From positions 38,760,363 through 38,824,362 of the forward strand of contig JBCFYV010011164.1 in assembly GCA_039000515.1 (NCBI GenBank): 64,000 nucleotides of DNA, written 5' to 3'. Every line of letters begins with the position of its first letter. The stretch's first letter is position 1. The notes beneath the pieces were generated by a model. The model worked only from the letters and a program-made list of their open reading frames with translations, made no database searches and was not told the origin of the DNA. The position numbers and the translations under genes are program-made. Positions 24,425 to 36,001 of this stretch are shown piece by piece. This stretch comes from Timema cristinae. Lineage: Eukaryota > Arthropoda > Insecta > Phasmatodea > Timematidae.

Positions 24425-24484
24425 TATACTACAACTATATATAGATTTTGAGCCAAATATTTATATCTGAGTATTTCTGTCCAA

Positions 24485-25140
24485 AAATGAAGAAGAGTTT
24501 CTAGAAATGATGAACCTTCTGAAGGATACAAAGAGAAAGTATGCCATGGATATCAATATTGAGAAGTCAAAAGTGATGGGAATTTCAATAAAGGAAGAGG
24601 CATGGGATATTAAAATCGGAAACAAGGAGCTGGAAAGCATAAACAGTTCAAGTATGAAAAGGGATGCCTACTCTACTGCGCATAGGAAATTAGGTCAATA
24701 AAGGAAGCTTTAATCAAGAATAGGTTACTGCTGACCAGGAAGTTGAGTTTGAAACTGAGGAAGAAATTGAAGAAATGCTACATTTGGAGCATCGCACTGT
24801 ATGGAGCGAAAACTTGGACTTACATTAATATTTTTTTTTAAATACTTGAAGAGCTTGAGATGTGATGATAGAGAAGACTTATAAATATCAGGTGGACGTA
24901 CATTATAAAATGAATAAGTCCAAATAAGAGTGGGTGAGAAGAGAACCATTTTGAATGTGGTTCTTCCCAGTACAAGGCAAATTGGATTGAACACATCCTT
25001 AAGATGAACTGTCTTTTTCATGAGGTTGTAGAAGGAAAGTCTGAGGTAAATAAGAACTTATGAAGAAACAGGAGTCAAATATTAAATGATTGGAAAGAAA
25101 AGAAGAAAATTCACTGACATAAATTTGGCCAGACAGAACA
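24485..25140 (+). mobile_element. LINE type 2 fragment (RTE-like RT end and tail)
   Basis: Decayed non-LTR retrotransposon. The N-terminal block carries NIEKSKVMGIS, like the end of an RT domain (usual pattern N..KtKvM). After frame breaks come LSLKLRKKLKKCYIWSIALY and GAKTW, matching the very common W(S)vaLYGaEtW block. Then RVGEKRTIL and NWIEHILKMNCLFHEVVEGK, like the usual NWIGHILR...viEGk. The catalytic RT motifs and endonuclease upstream are missing. Many stops and frame changes make it a dead 5'-truncated copy. The family name rests on recalled motif patterns. Confidence 0.8.
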
Positions 25141-25149
25141 ACAAATAAC

Positions 25150-25655
25150 AGTAATACATTTTTAAATATTTTAAATTTGTAAAGTATTAGCTGTTTGTAA
25201 AATATTCTCAAACAAGAATTTCATCAAAATACAAAAATGCACCGTTATTTTCCATACCCCAGATATCCAATTTTAACAAAATCGTTTGGATCAATTATTT
25301 ACAAAATAAATAATTATAGTTGCAAAAACTTCTTTTCAGTTACCTACCCTGAAATGAATTTTGTAACAAAAAATAAAGTTAGTGTTATTTTCCAGTTGAA
25401 ACACTTCCTATCAATTAATCTATTTCAAACAAAATATAAACCATTTTTGAAAACTGGGTTGTTTCAAAAATGTATTATTCGTAAACAACCCTTAACTGAA
25501 GGCCCGGGGTCAAAATAAAAAGTAGTCCTGAAGTTTAGCAATATAACAATTAGATATCAAGTTTGAATACAATTAATGTTTCAGATTTAGATCCCAAGGA
25601 CAGACAGAATATAGAATCCATTATTTTGTCCTGGGAGCAAATACAACATAAGAAA
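25150..25655. other. A/T-rich spacer, no gene seen
   Basis: A 93-residue plus-strand ORF (25237-25518) has no recognisable domain and unbiased A/T-rich codons; read as chance. Confidence 0.5.
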
Positions 25656-25661
25656 TACCTA

Positions 25662-25902
25662 ATTCGATATCTGCATAGTCTAACGCGCTACTCTTGCAGT
25701 ATATTAGACTTCCGATGACGGGAGATCGAGGCTTGAATCTCGGTCGGGTGTACTGAGTTGTTTCAAAGCCGATTTCAAAATTTTCCCCTACACGCAAATA
25801 CTTCCTATAAATATAACTTTCATAATATCAAAAAAACCATAAGCGTAACTAGTACTTAAGCATATAACCAGAACGGCTAGTAAGACGTGGCCATTAAAAA
25901 AA
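25662..25902 (+). mobile_element. SINE family C/B mosaic copy
   Basis: The head mixes features: ATAGTCTAACGCGCTACTCT recalls family B's AACGCGC and family C's CTACTCTTGCAGTA. Box B (GGCTTGAATCTCGGTCGGG), worn body and tail (ACCAGAACGGCTAGTAAGAC) follow. Confidence 0.75.
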
Positions 25903-25904
25903 CA

Positions 25905-26740
25905 TAATAATGTATCATAATCTCTATATAGAAAATTTTCACGATTAAAGTAATTTTTATTTTCAGTATTTTATAAAAGTGGAATTTGGAATATAGACAA
26001 CAAATCGTTCAAATAAACACATTTATTAACAATTTTTAATAAAATCAATTATAAACTAAGGCCTACAGTCTGATAAAATAATACAAATTAATTCTGCTTG
26101 TAATTTGATAATTGCTCGCAGGTCGATCAATATAGATATAATTATTATGACCAGAGATTTTCAATGAATATTATTATATTGGTTGCATTATTTAGTTTTA
26201 TTTAGTTTTAACTATTTGTTTTAAGATAAGTAATGTATCGTAATCGTGAACATTTTTAAATCAGTTATTATGATGAGTTTCTATCTTTTATGTGCACCCA
26301 AACCCAAATAATAATATTGTATAGTCCTGTTTGTCTCCAGTCCCTGCCACGCAGAATACACATTCTGAGATGGTTTAACAGAGCTTTTGCAAACCTGTCA
26401 TTTAGATGTTATAAGGTGTTACTTCATTACATTTGTATTATTTTATTTTGACCTTAGCTTTTGAATTATAAATTTTAATCAAAAATATTTTTGAATTCCA
26501 AATTTTTCAAAAATATTTCTTAAGATTTAGATTGAAATGTTTGTCTGAGGAAATTTTGACTTTCCATATAATAATGTATACTTAGTTTTTATTTAAAAAT
26601 TCGTTAAAGGGTATCTTTCTGATGAGATATTTTTGAAAATTTGAATTATTTTGAAAATGTCTAGCAATTTTGGTTTTAAATGTTTATCATTGTAGTGAAT
26701 GACAAGGCAAAATTAATAATATGAATAGGGAAACAAGGGC
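25905..26740. other. A/T-rich spacer, no gene seen
   Basis: No recognised gene or repeat. Confidence 0.5.
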
Positions 26741-26749
26741 TTATCTCAG

Positions 26750-27095
26750 CGTGCTGATGACTATTTTACTTTCTCGCTACCTTACGGTTAGAGAAAGAGT
26801 ATTGTGATCTTCAAAAATGTCTAAATCGAGATTTTGATGAATCTCGACATTTCAAGACCGCCTGAGTCCGTAAAATTTGTTTTCGAATTTCCATCTCTCT
26901 GTCTTTCTGTCCGTCTGTACCGCGGAGTAGAGCCTAAACTATTTTACCGATTAAGCAAAAACTTGGTATTTAAGTATTTCATAGGGTTGATCCGAGGAAC
27001 TTTTGGATTTGGATATCTAACCCGAAAATTAAGGATAGTTTTACTGAAGGTTGAAAGAGAAAAAAATAAATTTTATCAAAATCAGTTCTAACGAA
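26750..27095 (+). repeat. Dispersed repeat, copy 1
   Basis: It contains CTGTCTTTCTGTCCGTCTGT and ends AGAGAAAAAAATAAATTTTA then TCAAAATCAG. The same order of blocks recurs at 40600-40945. The class is unknown; the CTGTCCGTCTGT signature is familiar from dispersed repeats of several invertebrates (recalled, not searched). Confidence 0.6.
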
Positions 27096-27599
27096 CATTT
27101 TAACCAGATGTCGAGTTTTAATACGAAGTGTTGACCCTTTTTGACCCAGTATCAATATTTTTTATGATCCAAATATACTAATGAGGACTTAAATTATTTA
27201 AAAGTAGTATTATAATATTTAAAACCGGGAGTCAAAATATATTGTACTAAGTGTAAAGCTATTTTTCCTGATTTTGCCAGTTTATATTAATTGGTTTCAC
27301 ATATAGTAGCCTACGAGTTTTGAATAAATATCTCAATTTTTAAATAATGGAGTAAGAAATTCCGTTCGGAGTTCTATCACATTTATTTTTATTAAAATCT
27401 ATTGACAATTTTTTTTTTCCTTGAAAATTAATATAACCACTTAGTTCAAAGTTGTTATCTATAGACTATATTATTTGATGAATATTAATGTATGCATATA
27501 TTTCTAAACTAAATTAATTTAAAGGTATGCTACTTACAATAAACTACACAACATTTTTTATAATTATCCTGATAATTTAGTTCAAAATTAAGATTGGGA

Positions 27600-28771
27600 C
27601 TTATTTTACACCTTTAAAGCCTTATACCCTTTATATATTTTTACACTTTTAATCGTTTTAATCTATTTTACGCTTTTTAACATGATTAATTACAATTCTT
27701 ACAATTTAAAAAATAATATTATTTATACTTTTTACTCTTTTAAACCTTTATGTGCATTTCTAGTCTTACACCTTTTTAATTTTTTAACCTAAATCATTAC
27801 TCCGGGGCTAAGCCAGGTAATTAATGTAAAAAGGTTTAAAAATAACCAAAAGGGATAAAAGTAAATCTTATCAAAAAGAAAATAAGATTAGGATTGCAAA
27901 AATCACCAATATTTCAAAAAGGAGTAAAGTGAGAAAAAGTCAAAAAGCGGACAGAAGAACAAAAATGGTATAATGGCCGAATAAGGGTAATAATGGTAGC
28001 TTAAATAGGGTAAAAGGTAAATCTAATACAAATAAAAAAAGGTTAAATAGGGTTAAAGAGTAAAGTAAATAAAAATTGTATATAGAGTAAGATTGCCAAA
28101 AGGGGACAAATGAATATAAAGGATAAAATGTTTAACGGTGTAAAAAGAGTAAGTTGGGTATAAAGGTTAGAATTTGTAAAATGGTTTAAAGGGTAAATGG
28201 TATAGTGGGTAAAAAAAGTTAAGCTATGTTCAAGGTTAAGGCAAGGTGGATGCGGTTAAAAATTTCTAAATAGTTTTGACTGGATCTTAATTATAACGCC
28301 TTTAAACTGTTGACTTATTTTTTTAATTTTTAACACCTTTACCTTTTTTACTCTAAAATACTACCCTTTTTACCTGTTTCAGTGGCTACATGGTCTAAGG
28401 CACTACTCTTGCAGTAGACTAGACTGCTGATTTCGGGGAGATCAAGGTTCAAATTTCGGTCAGGTGTACCGACGTTGGTTTTTCGAAATAGTTGTCCACT
28501 CTCCTTCCACCTAAATATAGCCTTCCTAATTCACAAAACCATTATTGTAATAAATAAATATGCGTATAGAACGAACAGATAGTAGACGCCATACTATTCA
28601 TCCCTTTTTACATATTTTAAACTTTTTAACCACTCAACCTAACATTTTGCTTACTCGTGCTACCTTTTTTTTTAATGACAAAATTCACATTTTAAGATCT
28701 TTTTGTCCATTTTACACATTATTAATCTTTTCGCTCTATAATACTTACCCCAGGCAACGCCGGGTACTTAA
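27600..28771. repeat. Irregular TTTTACCCTTTT-type minisatellite, strand-switching
   Basis: A degenerate repeat of short T-rich units (TTTTAACCTTTT-like) at 27600-27795 changes to its complement (AAAAGGGTAAAA-like) at 27830-28250, then back to T-rich at 28310-28378 and 28600-28745. Similar GC-rich pieces occur at the first switch (CCGGGGCTAAGCCAGGTAAT, from 27803) and at the far end (CCCAGGCAACGCCGGGTACT, from 28751). A family C SINE is inserted at 28378. Confidence 0.7.
28378..28592 (+). mobile_element. SINE family C copy
   Basis: Good head: GTGGCTACATGGTCTAAGGC, ACTACTCTTGCAGTAGACTA, then box B AAGGTTCAAATTTCGG; shortened body and a worn tail. Confidence 0.85.
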
Positions 28772-28894
28772 ATGGTAGTACACTATATGAGAAAGTCTAT
28801 GTGATTGTGTCGTACATTTATTTAATTAGTGATTAATGTGTTATTTCTAAACCAACTGATTATATCATCACACGACTAAGCTAACGTAAATTAT

Positions 28895-29040
28895 AGCAGA
28901 CACAAGATCCTGCCACCGGTCATTTGTTCACAATGTGAAGGAGGAAACATATATTTCACCAGTGATGCTGGAAATCAAATCCACGAGCCATAGTTCAATA
29001 GGCAGACAAGGTCCCCTACTGAGCTAAAATTGTCAAACGT
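28895..29040 (-). mobile_element. Possible tRNA-headed repeat
   Basis: The minus strand reads TTAGCTCAGTAGGGGACCTT (box A-like), then GGATTTGATTTCCAGC (box B-like), with about 35 bp between. One copy only. Confidence 0.4.
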
Positions 29041-29044
29041 TTAT

Positions 29045-29845
29045 TTAGTCAAAATAAATTTATGGATGAAAAGGAATTTCAGATAGTTTTTATTTGTACA
29101 AACTTGGTTTCGAGTATAAATTTGTGATTGCCTAGCTAGATTTATTTTATATAAAATTTGATGATTTTTCAATATCATATTATTCCACATTTATTATAGC
29201 AAAACCATGATAGTTCTACTAGATTTTTATTAAATATAATATTGTTGAGCTTTTGAAAATATTTTAAAATTATGATATAATGTAGTGTTATTGTAAATAA
29301 CTATATAACTGGAAATGTGAACGTGCAAGAATCAATGGTAAAAAAATTAAATTTTAGTTCTAAAAATAGTAATTTAAAAATATGTGAAAAACGTTACTAT
29401 TCCTGCTAAGGTTACTTGATCAATCCAATTTAAAATGTATGAAAAAGTAGAAAAAAATACCACATAGATTTAAATACTTGTATATAAACCTATCTAGTTT
29501 CAACTATACTAATGTTTCATAAAATGCTCTATTAGAACCAGATATACTCCGATAAAGCGGAAGTATACAAAGAATCTACGTCATTTGTACATAAGAAAAT
29601 TTCCTGTAAAACGTTTAGATTTGCAGGATGGCATCAACCAGAATGAAAACAGTTGCCGGCAACCTACGGATGACTGGCTGGATCCGATCCGTTGACTGAT
29701 TTTATCTGCCTTCAAAAGATTTAGCAAACAAACCATAATTGCGATATAAAATATAGTTTACATATAACTAAGAATTATATGAGAAATATCAATTTAATGT
29801 TTATTGCTCGATTTTTTAATAAATAAATCCACCATTTTTAAGAAC
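29045..29845. other. A/T-rich spacer, no gene seen
   Basis: Only a short GC-rich patch near 29630-29710 stands out; not recognised. Confidence 0.5.
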
Positions 29846-29849
29846 AAAA

Positions 29850-30061
29850 CCTTATAGCCCGTGATAGCGAAAATATTTCTCTAGCTGCGAAGATTGGGAT
29901 TCAAACCCAGGTTATTGTACTGTGGGTTGTTGTAACCAAATGGTTTACAACTCCCGTTCCACGCACATCAATTCGTTCTACTTTTATTATTACAATAATA
30001 TTAGCGTAATTAATATATATATGCGTGTAACCCGAACTGTTACTGAAAGGCGGTGATTAAA
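29850..30061 (+). mobile_element. SINE family C copy, worn
   Basis: Box B-like GGGATTCAAACCCAGG, a body with CTCCCGTTCCACGCACATC and a tail ATGCGTGTAACCCGAACTG with TGAAAGGCGGTGATTAAAAA. Confidence 0.7.
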
Positions 30062-30093
30062 AAATAAAAGATGCAACCAATCGAACTAATTTA

Positions 30094-30540
30094 GGCTGTA
30101 TCTGAATAGTCTACTTATGCAGCGTCGCGTTGGCTCGTGGCGTTGATAGCTTGATTGGCAATCACGTGACCAAGTGTAGATCTGTCCGAATAGTCGCGGA
30201 CTAGACCGATGCAGTCTTCTAGAGTCTTGGTAACCATGAATACGGAAAGCTACGAACCATGAGGTTTTCTTGCGGCGTTGGTGCGGTGTTTGACTGGCAA
30301 TTGTTTTAGTATTATCGTTTAGTCTGCTTGAGCACCGACTTACACAAATATTTCGTTTTCATTAGAGCTAATAGATGGCTTTTACATAGTTTCTAAGTTA
30401 TTCGGTAGGAAGCAGCACTGAGGGCCCAAGTGTGTTGCCGTTCAAATAGTTTGATGCAGTCTTCACTATGAAAACCGCGAGAAGTGTTAAGTTATGAAGA
30501 CTGCATCAAGTCAAGTGTACTTAACTATTCGGATACAGCC
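30094..30540. mobile_element. MITE with 17-bp terminal inverted repeats
   Basis: The ends are GGCTGTATCTGAATAGT (left) and the rc GGCTGTATCCGAATAGT (right), one mismatch apart. A perfect 15-bp internal hairpin TTGATGCAGTCTTCA (30451-30465) pairs with 30495-30509, and GATGCAGTCTTC recurs at about 30209. No transposase. No target duplication could be fixed, so the superfamily is open. Confidence 0.8.
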
Positions 30541-30544
30541 CAAA

Positions 30545-30945
30545 TCTATAAATTTATTATATTTGTTAACAAATAAAAAAAAACACCAGAAATTTACTGC
30601 TAAGCAAATCGACTTTGCTTCTCCCCTCTTGTAAAAATACACACCTATTATAAGTATAAAGTGATTTTTTTCATATCAAATACTCCTAATATAACAATAT
30701 CCAACAAATCCGCTAAACCAATTAAGAAATGAAAAGAAATCTTAGTTATATCTGGAGTTGAATTATTTAGTTATTATGTAAGGAAGCGTTGTGTTATGTC
30801 TTCACGGGTGTTTAGTGTATTCATGGATAAGTGTATCAGGGATGCTTAGGAGGACGTGTTGTTGTATAAATGGACAATTTAAATGTGATTGTACTGCGAT
30901 TTTCAGATGTCGTATAGTATTAAAGGCTGATAATTAAAGTGACAT
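30545..30945. other. A/T-rich spacer, no gene seen
   Basis: No recognised gene or repeat. Confidence 0.5.
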
Positions 30946-30949
30946 GTAG

Positions 30950-31990
30950 AATGGATTAAAGCGTTTGAATGTGGCAACGGGCAAAATAGATTCTCAAATA
31001 ACAATATCCAAAATCAAGGTGATAGTTTTTAATAAGAACGGATCAGGAAATGATTATAAGCTTAAAATAAAAAGAAAACTGTTTGATTCTATGAATGATT
31101 TTGTGTATCTGAGCAAAATGTTCTGTAAAGATTGAAGGATTGATGGTGAAATCGACAGACGGGTGAAGGTTTCTTGGAGAGTGATTGGGTGTATGTGGAC
31201 TAATGCAAAGTGTGAAAGAGTATGAAAGAGGTAAATATGACACTATATAAAAGTGTGTTAGCGCCCACATTGTTTTGTGGTTCTGAAGTGTGGGGTTGTC
31301 AGGAAAATACCAGAGTAAGGTGAATGTGGTCGTTGTTCGGGATTGATGGCTGAGGAATCCCTATTTGTAAAAACAGGGAGGATCACTGAAATAAGCGACT
31401 CAGACTTAACTATTATTTATTTATCACACGCACAAAGAGCGGACCGTGTTCGTTCGCTTCATTTTAGACAATAAACAAAACAAAACCTACAGGCCCATGG
31501 CAATAGAAAATTACAACACCAAAACAAATGAGCATAGCAAAATGCAATAAAACACAATACACAACAGTCGGAATGAGATATATTTAAGAAATGTATGTAG
31601 AAAATTTCATGTGGGCAAAGTCAGTAATGAATGGGTGCTGAAGGAGTGTGGTGGTGAAATGGATCCAATAGGACAATGTGAAAAAGGTTTCTAACGTTGG
31701 TTTGGGATGCTGGTAGGTTGAGTGTGGATAGAATGATGAAACAAATATATGAAGGTAGAATGTGTGTATCAAAAGGAAGAGGTAGAACATGTAGGACATG
31801 GCTAAATTTTGTTTATGAATGTGATGAAAAAGAGAAACATTAAGCGTTTTAAAAATAAAATATCATGTATGACTCGGTGAATGGATGTTGTTGAAGTGAA
31901 GGAAGTTTGCAAGGATATGTGTTAGTGAGAATGGTATTAATTACGGAGTGGTCTTTTGAACGACATGCACTGTTTCTTGTCCACCACATA
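30950..31990 (+). mobile_element. LINE type 3 ORF2 tail, split by an insertion
   Basis: Decayed LINE C-terminal region. Readable blocks: KLFDSMNDFVYLSKMF (like VkeFVYLGSlf), DGEIDRRVKVSWRVIGC (like DrdIerRvnagnkvnGa), a GRGRT-like stretch near 31765, NKISCMTR and MDVVEVKEVCKD (like MkRlMdvsEareiCkDR), then a PPHMGTT end. Stops and frameshifts break it everywhere. About 31405-31570 does not fit the LINE and seems a later insertion. The short minus-strand ORFs here are shadows. Confidence 0.75.
31405..31570 (-). mobile_element. Probable insertion inside LINE type 3
   Basis: This stretch interrupts the LINE blocks. It has a GC-rich piece (GAGCGGACCGTGTTCGTTCG) and a different base pattern. Read on the minus strand it ends in an AATAAATA-like A/T tail, as a LINE or SINE 3' end would. 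No family was recognised. Confidence 0.4.
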
Positions 31991-32228
31991 TGGGAACCAC
32001 GTAAAAAATATGTATATGTATTTATATATGTATTGAATTATCGAAAATAAATTACCAATAAACGAGCTTTAAATGAGATATTCCTTGAAAATATCTATAG
32101 CTATATTATTTATCATGGTAAATAATTAAAATTCCTTATCTGATATTAAAAGTAAAGGGAAACCTAAAATAATTTATTTAATACAGGCTTTGATACATTT
32201 TGGCTATCATTTCAGAGAAAATGTGTCG

Positions 32229-32336
32229 ATAATATATATATTTATTTTATATATAATATATATATATTATTTATATTATATATAAAATATATATATATTA
32301 TTATATTATATATAATATATATATTATAATATATAT

Positions 32337-32376
<40 letters not shown>

Positions 32377-32387
32377 ATATTATATTA

Positions 32388-32431
<44 letters not shown>

Positions 32432-32465
32432 AATTATATAATATATATATATATTATATATAATA
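32229..32465. repeat. A/T-only block, 237 bp
   Basis: Not a single G or C over 237 bases: mostly (AT)n with TTATA interruptions that make many inverted repeats. It is likely unstable and able to form cruciforms. Confidence 0.95.
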
Positions 32466-32484
32466 CATATATATATATATATAA

Positions 32485-33390
32485 AATTACTCTGGGGATG
32501 GACGTTTTACGGGTAAATGATACTTCGTCTAGTAAATATAGAGTACTAGACCATGTAAAAAAAATTGATTAATGTGTGTTACACACATTTACAAAATAAA
32601 ATTCATATTCGGAAGTAAAATAAATTCAACCCTAGCTAGAAAGGTCGGAATTTTTTTTTCTTTATAATAAAATGAGAAATTGTAGGAAAAGATACCTGAG
32701 CATGAATATTCAGGAAGAATGGATATGTAACAGCTTAATGAATCATCTCTTTATTTAAACTCTTTCTTTATCGCTCTCCTCTAAAATACTATTTTTATTC
32801 TCTCGGATTCATATTAATTTACTTTTAGCTTTGAAAGAAATCAGAAAAAAGAAAAATAATTTAATGAAGTTTAATACACATATGGAATTATTTATTGAAT
32901 TGATAAACATACAATTTGTTAAAGCTTTATGTTAATCAAAACATTATGATATTAAATTGTTTAAAGTAAGATATATTGCATTTTAATTATGTTTTTGTAA
33001 AATTCTGTCTTGAAACTTTTTAATAATAATTTTCATTGCTTATTTTGGTTTCGAACAGATAAATACATTTCGATAATTTGCTATGACTTTAATCCTTAAA
33101 TTAGTGTTTTAATCCTTATAAAAGCTAAGCTATTAGTTGAGAACTTATTATACGTACCAAAACAAAACTATGCAAAGTAAACTATTAAAACAGAACTGTT
33201 TAACGTTTGTCTAAATTAAATTGAGGTAAAATATTAAAAAATGAAACATATATCCCAACATTTTAATGATAGTAAGTTTGACTAATTATAAAAGGTAAAA
33301 ATTATATTTATATGAGAGAGTGAAAGAGAGGTGAAATAATGTATTTAATATTCAACATTTTTCTTTTAGCGATTAATTATTTCTCTCCCA
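32485..33390. other. A/T-rich spacer, no gene seen
   Basis: No recognised gene or repeat. Confidence 0.5.
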
Positions 33391-33397
33391 CTATAGT

Positions 33398-33615
33398 AAT
33401 TGAATGGTAACCTAAGGCCTTAGCTAAGTCAGTATTGTGTATTTCCGCTGAGCAAAGGTTTCCTAGTTCGATTCCCGACATGGCCGAAATATATAATTGG
33501 TGAAATGTGGGTTTATCCTTTCAGAGTGATGAATTAACGGCCGGGGGCCGGGTGTTGTGTCTATTCTAGGTTTAAGATAGTTTATAAGCTGATATAATAA
33601 GTCCGTTTAGAAAAT
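33398..33615 (+). mobile_element. SINE family D copy
   Basis: tRNA-like head with box B TAGTTCGATTCCCGAC, a body with TGGTGAAATGTGGGTTTATC and TTTCAGAGTGATGAATTAAC, then GGCCGGGGGCCGGGTGTT and a tail with AAGTCCGTTTAGAAAA. Related pieces occur at 51675-51850 and 63055-63205. It does not use the tail of families A-C. Confidence 0.65.
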
Positions 33616-33641
33616 GTACGTTAATTATCTTGAATAATTTA

Positions 33642-33880
33642 ATGAAAATGGTTGAATGGTCTAAGGAGTCACTTTAGATATAAATTAGACTGCTGATGAC
33701 GTGGATATCGGGATTCAAATTCCGGTCGGGCATATTAAGGATTGTTTTAGCTAAATGTGTCTACATTCTTTCTGCATGTAGATATGAGCACGCACTTCCT
33801 TTAAATAACCTACCGCATCCCTTTCTTATTAGCGTAATTAGTTTATATGTTTAAAGAGGGAACAATTAGCGAAACACGTT
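33642..33880 (+). mobile_element. SINE family C copy
   Basis: TTGAATGGTCTAAGGAGTCA head, GACTGCTGATGACGTGGATA, box B GGGATTCAAATTCCGG; worn body and tail. Confidence 0.75.
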
Positions 33881-33953
33881 GACTAAAATACCATTAAATT
33901 TCTAGATATTGATTCGGTAAAATAAAGTACTCAGTTAGCTTGATATGTTTAGA

Positions 33954-34175
33954 AACGCGTCTCACTACCTATCTGGGATATACGCTTAGTTACTAACTAA
34001 CAAAATGGGTTAGGATAGGGAATATTGAATTTAGAGGAAGTGTACCCACATTTGCGTGAAAGGATAAAGTGGGAACACTTTTAAGAAAAACTGCTATAAT
34101 TTCATACAACTGGGATCTCCCCGTCATTGGCAGTATAGTTTATTGCAAGAGTAGAACCTTAAACTATGCTACTAC
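33954..34175 (-). mobile_element. SINE family C copy
   Basis: Minus-strand copy from a tail remnant (rc GTGAGACGCGTTTC) through the body (rc CACGCAAATGTGGGTACAC) to the head, converging on the copy at 33642 to form an inverted pair. Confidence 0.75.
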
Positions 34176-34386
34176 TGAAGAAGGTAGGTAGTTTAATTAC
34201 CACAGCGTATGTTCTAGTTATAATTTGAACATTAATTGAGTCTAGTTTTTAATTGCTCTAAATTATGGATTGAAATACACAAAAACAAGTTGAATTCCGA
34301 GTATATTCCAATAACCATATTTCTCAGAGTTTCCCTCCTTGGGGGTTACTCCAAATAAATAATCAAAATTACATCAAGGTTGGCTT

Positions 34387-34734
34387 TTGTCCATGCCTCT
34401 CCCCCTTCTGAAACTCGAAGAGGTCGTTGTTTGCAATATTTATCAAGCCTCTAGATTGTTTCGGGAACTAGTTTGGTGGTTAGGTAGACAACCAGCTCCA
34501 CCACGGCAGGGCTTAGCAGCATGTGTGTCCAGAAGATTACAACCCGCCTCTACCCTCCCAACAATCAGGCCAACACTTTGTTCTTGGAAATTATTGATCA
34601 ACACTGAGAAAGGGAGGGTGGATGGATGCTACCATCACGACAATGTAAACCACTTCAAGATATATGAGCTCTTATATTTTTGTGAGTTTTCCCCCATTAT
34701 ACACCTCAGCACCCCATCGTTAACACCTAAATGA
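34387..34734 (+). other. GC-richer block with a 115-codon open frame, unrecognised
   Basis: An open frame of 115 codons (starting MSMPLPLLKLEEVVVC) runs over a GC-richer patch at 34390-34640. No domain, signal peptide or splice pair was recognised, and the last third is ordinary A/T-rich sequence. It is probably a non-coding conserved element or an unknown repeat; coding is possible but unsupported. Confidence 0.2.
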
Positions 34735-34739
34735 AGAGA

Positions 34740-35265
34740 TTTCAAAATGGTATACATTTTACAGAATCGACGATATGTATATGTTTTTACTAGTTAAAAG
34801 ATAATCACGATTTAAAGATGTTTTTAATGAACATATTCAAAAATGCGAAAATAAGTGACTGTTATTATTACATTTAATTTCGATATTTTGTTTTTCATCC
34901 CTGCATTTTTAAATTTACTCAATATCCTTCCAGCTTAACTTCGTTTAGTTACAATAATTAAGTAGCAGAATTGATATGATATATACCAGCATTTAAGGGA
35001 AAGTAGGTTAAAAACTATTTAGTAAAATATTAATCCTAAGTACACCCAGCCGACATTCAGACATCAAACATCTCCATCAACAGACGAGTCCGTATAACCA
35101 CCGATGTAGGTTGACAATTTAATAAAGATCCTTTCAACTATTGGTAATCTGGAATCTCTATACTAAAGAAAAAATGAATAGTAAACCCTGCTACAATAAA
35201 TATGGTTGGTACTGTGTGTTTTAGTAATTAGTCATCACTTCTTTAAAACAAAAACTAAGTTTGTT
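34740..35265. other. A/T-rich spacer, no gene seen
   Basis: No recognised gene or repeat. Confidence 0.5.
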
Positions 35266-35267
35266 CA

Positions 35268-35560
35268 TATTATTATTATTATTATTATTATCATTAGCAC
35301 CGCGTCTTACTACCCGTTCTGGTTATACGCACTTACGCTAATGTGTAATGGTAGGGTGATTGTGAGATGAAATAAAGGACCTACAGTTTAACGTGGAATC
35401 CGAACCACGGTGGAGGCCTGGCATTCCCCACATTCACAAGATGTCTTGTCAGAGGTGAAGGAAGGGTTTGGTAATCAGATAAATCTGTGCCGGGACCGAG
35501 GATTGAACCCGGCCGCCAGCATAGAAGTCTGACACCTTATCCCTCGACCGCCAGGTCACC
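35268..35560 (-). mobile_element. SINE family A, full length
   Basis: Complete minus-strand copy with a long (ATT)n tail. A short duplication GTTCATA flanks it. Together with the plus-strand copy at 35759 it forms an inverted pair under 200 bp apart. Confidence 0.93.
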
Positions 35561-35758
35561 GTTCGTTCATAATTCCACAAATTATTCATGACCACAATAA
35601 TTTAACACTACTTTTTGAACTTTAGTGGAACAGCTTATTCAAATTATGCATTTAGTTTATATCTTTCGAACTAGAAAATATTATTTCACTTAATAAATAA
35701 TTAAGACCATTTAATTTTGTAATTTATTTTTATAACAATTTAGCTGGCCATAAAGTTT

Positions 35759-35963
35759 CCTCGGTCCCGGCACGGATTTATCTGATTACCAAACCCTTCC
35801 TTCACCTCTGACAAGATATCTTGTGAATGTGGGGAAAGCCAGGCCTCCACCGTGGTTCGGATTCCGCGTTAAACTGTAGGTCCTCCATTTCATCTCACAA
35901 TCACCCTACCATTACACATTAGCGTAAGTGCGTACAACCCGAACGGGTAGTAAGACGCGGTGC

Positions 35964-36000
<37 letters not shown>
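35759..36000 (+). mobile_element. SINE family A, head missing
   Basis: It starts inside box B (CCTCGGTCCCGGCAC) and runs through body and tail into (AAT)12-13. The missing box A fits 5' truncation during reverse transcription, so the copy should be transcriptionally dead. Confidence 0.93.

Positions 36001-36001
<1 letters not shown>

Noticed and set aside
25237..25518. 93-residue plus-strand ORF
   Set aside because: Lys/Asn/Phe-rich reading of A/T-rich DNA without any recognised motif.
31043..31799. Minus-strand ORFs over the LINE type 3 relic
   Set aside because: The plus strand carries recognisable LINE blocks; these are shadows.
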